Shown here piece after piece: positions 26,651 through 34,364 of a stretch of 64,000 nucleotides of DNA. The stretch lies in the NCBI GenBank assembly GCA_965196605.1, contig CBDAKK010000003.1:62001-126000 (forward strand), in the 5' to 3' direction. The notes below the pieces were generated by a model. It was not told the origin of the DNA. It made no database searches and was given only the letters and a program-made list of their open reading frames with translations. The translations under genes were made by a program, and so were the position numbers. Source of the stretch: CBDAKK01 sp965196605. GTDB lineage: Bacteria > Spirochaetota > Spirochaetia > WTKD01 > G963693115. Position 1 is the first letter of the stretch, and every line of letters starts with the position of its first letter.

Positions 26651-27557
26651 TGAAACAAGCCTCATGCGTGAAGAAGCGTGGCGGGGCATACTCCCCATAG
26701 TCTCCGTGCCCTTTCACGCTGATGAAGCAGTAGACTACGGCGGCTTTGTAGACACGCTGCGCTACATTGACAAAACACGCTGCACTGCCATGGTGCTTTT
26801 TGGCATTGCAAGTGAATTTTACAAGCTCTGCGATGAGGAAAAAACCACGCTTGTCGAGGCATTTGTCACTCACCAAACAAGCAAGCAAAGGGTAATTTCC
26901 ATTACAGACCACGCGAGCCACCTAGCGGTGAAAAAAGCCGTGCAGTACCAAAGCATGGGTTGTGACGCGCTCATGCTGCTGCCGCCTTTTTTTCTTAAGC
27001 CTTCAAAAAAAGAAATTATGCGCCACATACGCGCAGTGCTTGAGGCCGTGTCTCTGCCCGTCATTGTGCAAATTGCGCCCAATGAAACAGGCACAACATA
27101 TGAAGTGCATGAAATTATCAGCCTTTGCAAAGAGTTTCCACATTGCATGTTGAAGATAGAGGGCTCACCAATACCCGATGCCTTTATTAAGGCCTTGCGA
27201 AATGCGGAAAAGCGCTTGCGCATTTTCAACGGATACGCGGGTATATACATGCCTCAAATGCTCGCAATGGGCTGCGCGGGCATTATGCCGGGCTGCTCGT
27301 TTATTGAGTTGTACACCACCATATATGAGCTTTACGAGCGCGGTGACATTGATGCAGCACAAGGGCTTCACGCAAAGTTTGTACCTTATGGAAAAACGTG
27401 GATGAGTTCTTGTGAGTACATCATCAAGGTTGAAAAATACATTTTGATGAAGCGCGGCGTTATACAAAGCGACACATGCCGCAGCCCCTCATATGATTTG
27501 GCAGCCCATGATTATGAAGACGTGGAAGTATTTTTAAAAACATGCGAGCTGCTGTAG
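26643..27557 (+). CDS. DapA-family aldolase (2-keto-3-deoxy acid type)
   Basis: N-acetylneuraminate lyase/dihydrodipicolinate synthase family TIM barrel, about 304 aa from ATG 26643, which has GGA nine bases upstream; the frame extends to 26598 inside the dehydratase gene. The Schiff-base Lys lies in 'HCMLKIEGSP' (about residue 174). 'ALMLLPPFFLKPSKKEI' and 'NGYAGIYMPQMLAMGCAGIM' are family strands. The usual Tyr of the 'YNxP' motif is replaced: the site reads 'VIVQIAPNETGT'. This departure from DapA argues for another substrate, probably the 2-keto-3-deoxy acid made by the upstream dehydratase. Confidence 0.82.
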   Translation: MSSETSLMREEAWRGILPIVSVPFHADEAVDYGGFVDTLRYIDKTRCTAMVLFGIASEFYKLCDEEKTTLVEAFVTHQTSKQRVISITDHASHLAVKKAVQYQSMGCDALMLLPPFFLKPSKKEIMRHIRAVLEAVSLPVIVQIAPNETGTTYEVHEIISLCKEFPHCMLKIEGSPIPDAFIKALRNAEKRLRIFNGYAGIYMPQMLAMGCAGIMPGCSFIELYTTIYELYERGDIDAAQGLHAKFVPYGKTWMSSCEYIIKVEKYILMKRGVIQSDTCRSPSYDLAAHDYEDVEVFLKTCELL

Positions 27558-27581
27558 CACGGCATAATGCGAGGTTAAAAC

Positions 27582-28379
27582 ATGCGTTTGAAACACAAAG
27601 TAGCTATTGTAACGGGAGGGGCGCAAGGCATAGGGGCCGCCATTGTCCGTGCCTTTGTAGAAGAAGGCGCGCGTGTACTCATATGCGACATGCTCATTGA
27701 AAAGGCAGAAGAGACACGGCGTGAAATTATGGCGGCAGTCCCCTCCCATGCGCAGCTTGCATGCCACCAATGCGACATAACGCGCGTAAGCGAGGTAGAA
27801 GCCATGGTTGCCGCATGTGTAGAAGCACTGGGACAGCCTCAGGTGCTAGTAAACAACGCGGGGAGAAATTTTTTCAATGAGCCGCTTGAGACCACAGAGG
27901 ACGAGTGGCGGCGCTGCATTGACAACGACTTAAGCGGCGCGTGGAACTGCGCGCGGGCAGTGCTGCCCCACATGGTGAAAAACAAGGACGGCTCAATTAT
28001 AAACATGTGCTCCGTGCACGGGCATAAAATTATTCCTTCTTGTTTCCCCTACCCTGTTGCAAAACACGGACTCATTGGGCTCACAAAAGCCTTAGGCGTA
28101 GAGTACGCGCAGCACAATGTACGCGTTAATTCCATTTCGCCCGGCTTAATAGAAACGCCCTTGGCGCTGCGCTGGTATGAGGAGTCAGTCGCGCAGGGGC
28201 TTGCAGAGGATGTGGAGAGTTTTCGCAAACAACAAGCCGAGGTGTTACCCTGCAAGCGCGTGGGTAGCCCGCGCGAAGTAGCAATGCTCACCGTGTTTCT
28301 CGCCTCAGACGAAGCACCCTTCATCAACGCCACCGACATAGTCATGGACGGAGGGCGCAGCGCGCTGTATCACGAGTGA
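27582..28379 (+). CDS. Short-chain dehydrogenase/reductase
   Basis: Rossmann-fold NAD(P) oxidoreductase of 265 aa. Cofactor motif 'TGGAQGIGAAIV' (about residues 10-21), 'NNAG' (about 89-92), catalytic Ser in 'NMCSVHG' and catalytic YxxxK in 'YPVAKHGLIGL' (about 158), then 'VNSISPGLIETP'. It ends the sugar cluster and would fit the first step, oxidation of an aldose to a lactone, or reduction of an aldol-cleavage product. A ~100-bp piece of its 3' end recurs at 29820-29920. Confidence 0.9.
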   Translation: MRLKHKVAIVTGGAQGIGAAIVRAFVEEGARVLICDMLIEKAEETRREIMAAVPSHAQLACHQCDITRVSEVEAMVAACVEALGQPQVLVNNAGRNFFNEPLETTEDEWRRCIDNDLSGAWNCARAVLPHMVKNKDGSIINMCSVHGHKIIPSCFPYPVAKHGLIGLTKALGVEYAQHNVRVNSISPGLIETPLALRWYEESVAQGLAEDVESFRKQQAEVLPCKRVGSPREVAMLTVFLASDEAPFINATDIVMDGGRSALYHE

Positions 28380-28524
28380 AGTTTAAAAGTAGCAAAATGG
28401 CTTACGTTTGATTCGTGGTTATTTTTCATATTGCAGTTCCTTGTTCTCCCCCACTCCCTTGTCGATATTACTTATTTACTATTGTCGCTCAAGCAAAAAT
28501 CACCAAAAGTGGTATTATACAAAT

Positions 28525-28815
28525 ATGGAGAGACTTAGCAAAAAAGACATATCCTTAGAACAGATGGCTACACATGTTGATATTCTATCGACAAATTTTG
28601 ATATTCTATCGACAAAGTTTGATATCTTATCGACAAAAGTCGACAATACATTTGATGTCCTTTCGACAAAAATTGATAATACCAATGAAAGAATTACCAA
28701 TCTTGAGCAACGACTTGTTTCTAAGATAAATACCATGCAGTGGATAGGTGGACTCTTGACGGTGGGAATTTTTTTACCCATTGTTTTTGCATTATGGCAA
28801 AACATATTTAAGTGA
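28525..28815 (+). CDS. Small coiled-coil membrane protein with heptad repeats
   Basis: 96 aa from ATG 28525 (the frame is open upstream to 28408 but reads as non-protein). The middle is a series of 7-residue units (DILSTNF, DILSTKF, DILSTKV, then DNTFDVLSTKIDN), encoded by 21-base near-direct repeats, so it is a perfect coiled coil. The C-terminal segment 'WIGGLLTVGIFLPIVFALW' is one membrane helix. The build (repeat coiled coil plus C-terminal anchor) resembles small spirochaetal Bdr-type and phage-encoded anchors, but I see no proof of homology. There is no good ribosome binding site; a -10-like TATTAT lies just 7 bases upstream, so it could be leaderless or start elsewhere. Confidence 0.6.
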   Translation: MERLSKKDISLEQMATHVDILSTNFDILSTKFDILSTKVDNTFDVLSTKIDNTNERITNLEQRLVSKINTMQWIGGLLTVGIFLPIVFALWQNIFK

Positions 28816-28817
28816 TC

Positions 28818-29025
28818 TCATAACTTGAATAGTGCCTGTACACGGCTATCATCAAATTCACTAATTAATACTCTGTGTTCTGAAGTAGTTGCTTTTAGAA
28901 AGCAGCGCTTTTCATATAGTAAAGAAGCACAAAATAACTACGAGACACACGCCACAAGTTTTGCATGTGCCGCCAAAATAACATGTCAAGCATTCACTGT
29001 GAATAAAGCCACACGATAGCTTCAT
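28818..29025 (-). pseudogene. Possible decayed cysteine-rich small protein
   Basis: From ATG 29025 the minus strand encodes 'MKLSCGFIHSECLTCYFGG' + 'TCKTCGVCL', with seven cysteines spaced like a zinc ribbon, and stops soon after. In a neighbouring frame the sequence continues as 'ASLLYEKRCFLKATTSEHRV' + 'LISEFDDSRVQALFKL' and stops at 28818. A single frameshift would join the two. I cannot assign a family; it overlaps the mntA stop by a few bases. Confidence 0.25.
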
Positions 29026-29339
29026 GCATACAACTCATCTTTGGTGAATAAAGTTTTGGCACATGCATCGATATGCCTCTTAAACGGCGGATAGGTAATG
29101 CGACTATAGTTTGCTATATCAACATTATAAGGCAACATACTTTCCAAAAAGCACGTATAGAGACGGTCTTTTTCTTGTTCTGTAATATCGCCATAAATAA
29201 CCAAATCAATATCTGAATTAGGTCTATAATGACCAGTTGCTCGCGATCCAAATAAAGCAACAGAGCTAATATTGTTACAGTTGCTTTTGAGTGTTTTTCT
29301 TATGACGTCTAAATAAGAAATTCTTAATCCATGATTCAT
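29022..29339 (-). CDS. mntA: MNT nucleotidyltransferase antitoxin
   Basis: 105-aa minimal nucleotidyltransferase with the catalytic GSX10DXD motif: 'GSRATGHYRPNSDIDL' (about residues 30-45). In type VII toxin-antitoxin pairs the MNT protein silences the HEPN toxin by adding AMP to a Tyr next to its active site. It is encoded directly downstream of the HEPN gene, their ends overlapping by one base, and both lie in a small island between two copies of an SDR gene end. Confidence 0.87.
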   Translation of the reverse strand: MNHGLRISYLDVIRKTLKSNCNNISSVALFGSRATGHYRPNSDIDLVIYGDITEQEKDRLYTCFLESMLPYNVDIANYSRITYPPFKRHIDACAKTLFTKDELYA

Positions 29340-29761
29340 TATAAATTGCTCATTATTTTTGCCGATAGTGTCTCATATAACTCACTAAAGCACTTCATAT
29401 ATTGTTTTGATACGCGTTCAATAACCTCGTTAAATTTTTTAAAATCATAGCTATGACTCATTTTATTTCTATCATCTAAAGCACTAAGCCAGTCCTCCCC
29501 ATGGGTTATAAGATTAGCAGCATATGCTTCTTTAATAACAATGCTCGGTAAAATGCTGCTAAACACAAAGTTTTCATACTCCATATAATCCTTAATCGTT
29601 TTCCAAGAAAGCTCCATGCAAAATTCAAAACGCTGTATCATACCTTCCTTTGCAATTTGCTCTAACTCTTCCTTATTATATCTATCACAAATTTCTTGCA
29701 ATAAAATATACGCTCTTTTAAAGTTATCAAATCTATACTGCCATCTTGGTTTATCACTCAT
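29339..29761 (-). CDS. hepT: HEPN-domain toxin (HI0074 family)
   Basis: 140-aa helical protein of the 'nucleotidyltransferase substrate binding' (HI0074) family. The HEPN RNase motif RX4HXY is visible as 'RNKMSHSYD' (about residues 100-108), with the Tyr that MNT partners modify. 'IQRFEFCMELSWKTIKDYM' (about 42-60) is also typical. Known HEPN/MNT pairs act as toxin-antitoxin systems and can defend against phage; function here is inferred from motifs and gene pairing. Confidence 0.85.
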   Translation of the reverse strand: MSDKPRWQYRFDNFKRAYILLQEICDRYNKEELEQIAKEGMIQRFEFCMELSWKTIKDYMEYENFVFSSILPSIVIKEAYAANLITHGEDWLSALDDRNKMSHSYDFKKFNEVIERVSKQYMKCFSELYETLSAKIMSNL

Positions 29762-29819
29762 ATCTATGTACTCTATTAGTGTATAAACTTATCTTAATAT
29801 CTTCTACGCCGTGTATTCC

Positions 29820-29931
29820 CGCGGAGTTGCAATGCTCGCCGTGTTTCTCGCCTCGCGGACGAAGCGCCCTTCATCAACGCTACGGACATACTCATGAACG
29901 GAGGGCGCAGCGCGCTGTATAACCAGTGGTT
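29820..29931 (+). pseudogene. Detached copy of the SDR gene 3' end
   Basis: 29820-29920 is a direct repeat of 28272-28370, the last ~33 codons of the short-chain dehydrogenase: 'GCAATGCTC', 'GTGTTTCTCGCCTC', 'TTCATCAACGC' and 'GGAGGGCGCAGCGCGCTGTA' are shared. It has two extra bases and so is frameshifted, and has no start. The two copies bracket the coiled-coil and HEPN/MNT genes. Confidence 0.75.
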
Positions 29932-30076
29932 TTTACGTTAATTTTTTCCGTCTATGATGGCTTGTACTTTATTGCTCACTCACACTTTATACAGTACTAG
30001 TAATATTTGAAAACCTCCAAAGTATATAATGTAATTGTTATCAAAAAACTAGCAACATCGATTTAGGAGTAGATTT

Positions 30077-31096
30077 ATGGACGCAGAACAAGAGAGCAAC
30101 AATACGCTTGAAGAGATTCCAGCAAATCGAAAATTAGTTGAAGAACTTTATCTGCATGGAAAGATTACGAGAGAAACAAGGAAGTATGCTTTGAATATCC
30201 TCTATCCACATAATACATGGGGATTCTGGACATCGCGCTTGCTACTGATTATTGGAGCAACCTTGATACTTGCAGGCGTCATCTACTTCTTTGCCTTCAA
30301 CTGGAGAAAAATACCACCATTGTTAAAGTTATCTGCAATACAAATAGGCATTCTCGGCTCTATCCTTGGGGCGCGTTTTTACTCCTTACGGCGCATGAGT
30401 GGGCAAGTACTGCTACTCTGCGCTAGTGTACTCATTGGTGTATTTATGGCAGTCTTTGGACAAATTTACCAGACGGGAGCCGATGCCTACCAGCTTTTTA
30501 TGATGTGGTCATTACTAACACTTGGCTGGACTTTGATATCCACATGTGCCGCACAGTGGCTCTTTTGGCTTATAATTACTAACGCCTTCCTTATTTTGTG
30601 GTGGAAACAAGCTGCATTGCCTACAGAAGAAATGGAACTCATGATATTTACTTATATGAGCCTGTTCAACGGCGGGGTATTAGTGTTGCGTGAATACTTT
30701 GCCGAATGGAAAGCTTGTGAATGGCTTAAAGCAGGCTGGGCACGATTTATTCTTACCCTTGCCTGCGTATCTATTATGGTTATTCCTATTATAATTTGTA
30801 TTTACGATATAGAGAGACTCACGATATCCATGGGGCTCAGCGGTGCTATTGGTATTATAGGGCATGGTGCTTTGTATTTCTGCTACCGCTATATATTACC
30901 CGATATGCGCTCCTTGGCAATTACGATACTCTCCGTCTGCATTATCGCAGAAACCGTGTTTATAAAGCTATTATTAGAAAATTCATCAAGCGCTGGGAGT
31001 TTTTTATTTTTAGGGCTGATAACACTCGGCATATTTATGTATGGCATCATCTACCTGCAGAAAATGGAAAAAATAATGGAGGCAAAGCATGTCTAA
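30077..31096 (+). CDS. DUF2157 membrane protein
   Basis: 339 aa. The soluble N-terminal ~50 residues ('KLVEELYLHGKITRETRKYA') are followed by about nine to ten membrane segments, the DUF2157 layout. ATG follows AGGAG. It overlaps the next gene by 8 bp. DUF2157, DUF4401 and GDYXXLXY proteins are found together in many bacteria as a membrane module of unknown function. A TATAAT (30025-30030) upstream may be the -10 box. Confidence 0.8.
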   Translation: MDAEQESNNTLEEIPANRKLVEELYLHGKITRETRKYALNILYPHNTWGFWTSRLLLIIGATLILAGVIYFFAFNWRKIPPLLKLSAIQIGILGSILGARFYSLRRMSGQVLLLCASVLIGVFMAVFGQIYQTGADAYQLFMMWSLLTLGWTLISTCAAQWLFWLIITNAFLILWWKQAALPTEEMELMIFTYMSLFNGGVLVLREYFAEWKACEWLKAGWARFILTLACVSIMVIPIIICIYDIERLTISMGLSGAIGIIGHGALYFCYRYILPDMRSLAITILSVCIIAETVFIKLLLENSSSAGSFLFLGLITLGIFMYGIIYLQKMEKIMEAKHV

Positions 31097-32198
31097 GTAT
31101 ATGAGTGAATACAATGCAGCGAGTTTTATAGAACACCTTAGCAACAAAGGTCTTGTAAGCAAGCAGGGGCTTACAGACTTCATCATCGCCCAACAGCATA
31201 AAAAAGAATTACCACTTTATGTACGAATTGTAGTTGGCGTTGGCGCATTCATAACCTCTATTTGTTTCATCGTTTTTTTAGTCTTTAGCGAATTAATTGA
31301 TAGTGATATAAGTTTCATTGTTTGGGGATTGCTATTCATAGCGGGGGCTATAGGATTACAAAAGCTTACTGGCAACAATAATACCATCAAGCACAAGCAC
31401 AGTTTTGTGATGCAGTCTTCATTTGCGTTTATAACTACGGGTAAAATTCTCTTTATCATAGGCATGAATGATATATTGGATTCTGATTGGGGAATTAGCC
31501 TCGCATTGTTTATTGTTACCCTTGCTACTTATAACATTTATCGCATGTCTATAGACCGCTTTCTTTCTTCGTTTGCGCTCCTCTTTTCCATTTTGGCGAA
31601 CATTTGGGACGGAGACATTCTCGGCTCAAGGGAATTGTGGCTCAATGGGTTTTTCTTATTCCAGTTTGTTGGCGCTGCTATCTTGCTCACCCATAATAAA
31701 ATTCCACGTGACTATACCCCACTTTCTTACGCCCTTGTGTTCTCCCTGTGTGCCAGCGTTCTATTTTTAGCTGCGCATGCAAAATTTGAATATTTAAGAC
31801 ACGCAAAACTCATCAATCCAATCTTTATCACCATAGTATTGGTCGCTGGACTTATAGCCTTATTCGTTTGGGCGGCAGGCACAGCAGAGTACCTAAAAAC
31901 TCAGCCGTTCATATTAGCTTCTATAGGCGCAGTCCTTTTAGGGCTTATTTCAGCTCCGGGCGTATTACTTACCATTGCATTGATGATTCTAGGATATGCT
32001 AAACACGAAAAACCATTTATTATCATAGGCTTGCTACTCATTCCTGTTTTCCTATTTCTGTACTACTACAATCTCGATGTTTCTTTGTTAAAAAAATCTG
32101 GAATTCTTGTTGGAAGCGGCATAGCGCTTTTGGTAGGGAGATTTTATGTACGCTACAAAGGTTGGGACACAAGAGGTGCTTCATGCGTAGAAAAATAA
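31089..32198 (+). CDS. DUF4401 membrane protein
   Basis: 369 aa. The N-terminal soluble stretch ('EHLSNKGLVSKQGLTDFI') is followed by about ten hydrophobic segments. Order and length match the DUF4401 member of the DUF2157-DUF4401-GDYXXLXY module. It starts inside the 3' end of the DUF2157 gene and its last 16 bases overlap the next gene, so the three are one translational unit. Confidence 0.78.
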   Translation: MSKYMSEYNAASFIEHLSNKGLVSKQGLTDFIIAQQHKKELPLYVRIVVGVGAFITSICFIVFLVFSELIDSDISFIVWGLLFIAGAIGLQKLTGNNNTIKHKHSFVMQSSFAFITTGKILFIIGMNDILDSDWGISLALFIVTLATYNIYRMSIDRFLSSFALLFSILANIWDGDILGSRELWLNGFFLFQFVGAAILLTHNKIPRDYTPLSYALVFSLCASVLFLAAHAKFEYLRHAKLINPIFITIVLVAGLIALFVWAAGTAEYLKTQPFILASIGAVLLGLISAPGVLLTIALMILGYAKHEKPFIIIGLLLIPVFLFLYYYNLDVSLLKKSGILVGSGIALLVGRFYVRYKGWDTRGASCVEK

Positions 32199-32671
32199 TG
32201 ATAGCCTTGTTGGTGCTTATTCTCATTGTGTTGAACTATGGCATTTACGAAAAAGAACAAATTAAGAAACACGGAGAAACCTTGCTGCTTGAGCTTGCTC
32301 CAGTCGACCCGCGCTCTCTTATGCAAGGAGACTATATGCGCCTCCGTTATGCCATAGAACGTCAGGCGCCTGTGCAATTGTTGGCATCCCACCAAAAGCG
32401 TGGATATATGGTTGTTCGTGCAAATGCAAATAACGTGGCGCAATTCGTACGCTTCTATCAAAAAGAAGACTTAGCTGAAGGTGATAAACTCCTACGTTTC
32501 CATAAAAATTACGAGGACATACGAATAATTCCCGACTCTTTCTTTTTTCAAGAAGGCCATGCTAAATATTACGAAAACACCAAATATGGCGTATTCAAAT
32601 TCAACAATTCCGGTAAGCATATACTTGTTGGATTAGCCGATGAAAATAGAAAAACAGTAACGACTCCATAA
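32183..32671 (+). CDS. GDYXXLXY-domain membrane-anchored protein
   Basis: 162 aa from ATG 32183, with AGAGGTG six bases upstream; the frame opens earlier but has no site. One N-terminal anchor ('IMIALLVLILIVLNYGIY') is followed by an outward-facing beta domain with the defining motif 'QGDYMRLRYAI' (about residues 46-56). Third gene of the module; function unknown. Confidence 0.85.
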   Translation: MRRKIMIALLVLILIVLNYGIYEKEQIKKHGETLLLELAPVDPRSLMQGDYMRLRYAIERQAPVQLLASHQKRGYMVVRANANNVAQFVRFYQKEDLAEGDKLLRFHKNYEDIRIIPDSFFFQEGHAKYYENTKYGVFKFNNSGKHILVGLADENRKTVTTP

Positions 32672-33007
32672 ATTACGCATAGAACCTATTACAAATTACA
32701 AAGAATAAATTTTTTTGAAAAAATATATTGACACGCTAAAAAGCGATACAACTAGAAACAATTAATACGCGAAGCAATACATGAAACTCGCACCAAAACC
32801 CACCGCTAGGCCAAAGTAGTAGATGTAAGTAGCTATGCGCAAGCATGAAAGCTGTAAGTAAATAAAGTTTGTACTCATGCTGGTTGTGGCCACAAATTTG
32901 GACGTCTTATGAGATGAGCGTGGAGGCTGTGCTTGTTCTTTAATGCCCGGTTTGCTTTTTATATTATTCCTTGTCTAGTAATGGTTACATTGAATTTGAA
33001 TATTGAA
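32672..33007. other. Intergenic region, no gene seen
   Basis: About 335 bases with no open frame of interest. TTGACA at about 32729-32734 has no matching -10 at the right distance. No terminator with a clear T run is visible after the GDYXXLXY gene. The leader of the next operon begins at 33008. Confidence 0.5.
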
Positions 33008-33036
33008 TTGACAACAGTTTTTTTGCGCTATATAAT
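33008..33036 (+). promoter_or_regulatory. Consensus sigma-70-type promoter
   Basis: TTGACA (33008-33013), exactly 17 bases of spacer and TATAAT (33031-33036), 34 bases before the binding-protein ATG. Both boxes are perfect consensus, so this promoter should be strong and probably needs repression. Confidence 0.85.
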
Positions 33037-33048
33037 TCAAGTATTGAA
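33036..33048 (+). promoter_or_regulatory. Candidate operator for the ROK repressor
   Basis: TTCAA-gta-TTGAA is a perfect 5-3-5 palindrome overlapping the last base of the -10 box and the start-site region. TTGAAT units also lie just upstream of the -35 (about 32995-33008). A regulator of the ROK family is encoded in the operon, so autoregulation here is plausible. Confidence 0.4.
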
Positions 33049-33069
33049 ATAACTTTGTTGGAGGTTATT

Positions 33070-34305
33070 ATGAAAAAAATAATAGTGGCATTTTGCATTA
33101 TGGCCTTGTCGCCCGCCATTGTATGTGCCTTAGGTTCTAAGGAAGGCGATAATTCAAATTTTGTTACATTGAAAATTATCATTCCATGGGTAAACGAAGA
33201 GCTAGAGAATTTTTTGCCCGTGCTTGAACAGTTTGAATTAGAAAACCCTACCATAAAAGTTGAGTATCAAACGGCCAAACCCGAGGATATAGCTACAATA
33301 TTGTCCGTGCAATTTGCGTCTAAGAAAACCCCTGCGGATGTTATAGATATTGCATGGGCATGGTATATTCGAGAACAGGGTAAGCGTGGGCATGTGCTTT
33401 CGCTTGCGGACGTCATTCGTAAAGGCGACTTTGTAAAGGGTGCTTTTAGTGAAGTGTCCGTAGGTTCCGCGATGTACGGAGTGCCGGGAGTAGGAGGCAT
33501 TACGGTGCCTGAGTACCGCAAGAGCTTTTTTGCAAAACACAAGATTAAGGGTTCTCAGTCCTTTAAAAGCACGCAGGCCTTTTTTGATGAAATACGCGCA
33601 AAGACGAATAATAAGGCAATTATTGCAAGTGGGGGCGGTGTAGGATGGACCTTTACCAGTATTGTTGAAACGTGGATTTTGACCTTTGGCGGGAGGGACA
33701 TGCACACCAAACTTCGTACGGGGAAATTGGCGTGGACGGATGCGTCGGTACGAAATATTTTTTCAAAAGAACTGCTTCCGCTTATTAGAAATGGTTATTT
33801 CGGTGAGCCGGACGAGTATGAAGCCCAACTTAAGGCAATGTGGAATGGAAAGCACGCAATTTTTGTAGGAGACAGCACTGATGCACAAATTGTAAAGCCC
33901 GCTACAGACAGAGGGGTGTTTTTACTCCCTAATCAAGATACGGTCATGTTGTGGAATGATTTTTGGTTTGTTCCTAAGTATACAAAGCACCCTAAGGAAG
34001 CGAAAAAACTTATTGCTTTTCTTGCAACGAAGGGGCAGGAGATTCAAGTTTCACGCGGTGGACGCATAGGAACTTATCTTGGCATAGATAGTTCTGTGTA
34101 CCCACAAAGTGAAAAAGATATTTTTTCTCTTTTAAATACGGTACATGTTGTTCCCGACTTAGACGATTCCATTGGAGGGAAGTTTCAGTCGACTATGTGG
34201 GATCAGCTTGCCTTGCTTTGGGCAAAGCCAAACGAAACTACGCTGGATGTAGTGCTTGAGAAGTTGCAAAGTGCTTCTGAAGAAACACGCGCGAAAAAAC
34301 AATGA
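33070..34305 (+). CDS. Sugar ABC substrate-binding protein (CUT1 type)
   Basis: 411 aa from ATG 33070 (GGAGG eight bases upstream; an in-frame start at 33055 lacks one). Signal peptide with a possible relaxed lipobox 'AIVC'. SBP_bac_1 fold: 'FLPVLEQFELENPTIKVEYQ', 'PADVIDIAWAWY', 'VPGVGGI', 'LFWNDFWF'-like 'MLWNDFWFVPKYTKHPKEAK'. It is larger than the CUT2 proteins elsewhere in the window and matches the oligosaccharide/amino-sugar class. No ATPase gene follows, so a shared MsmK-type ATPase encoded elsewhere is expected. Confidence 0.88.
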   Translation: MKKIIVAFCIMALSPAIVCALGSKEGDNSNFVTLKIIIPWVNEELENFLPVLEQFELENPTIKVEYQTAKPEDIATILSVQFASKKTPADVIDIAWAWYIREQGKRGHVLSLADVIRKGDFVKGAFSEVSVGSAMYGVPGVGGITVPEYRKSFFAKHKIKGSQSFKSTQAFFDEIRAKTNNKAIIASGGGVGWTFTSIVETWILTFGGRDMHTKLRTGKLAWTDASVRNIFSKELLPLIRNGYFGEPDEYEAQLKAMWNGKHAIFVGDSTDAQIVKPATDRGVFLLPNQDTVMLWNDFWFVPKYTKHPKEAKKLIAFLATKGQEIQVSRGGRIGTYLGIDSSVYPQSEKDIFSLLNTVHVVPDLDDSIGGKFQSTMWDQLALLWAKPNETTLDVVLEKLQSASEETRAKKQ

Positions 34306-34364
34306 GAGGGTAGAGAGACCATATCGGTGTTCCAATAAGGTGTGATTTGTAACTACTCATTATT

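Noticed and set aside
28560..28680. Short direct repeats as a CRISPR array
   Set aside because: The 21-bp units are contiguous, have no spacers and encode in-frame heptads of a coiled coil.
28825..29019. 64-codon plus-strand frame
   Set aside because: No start site and no motif; the minus strand of the same stretch makes a better, though decayed, protein-like reading.
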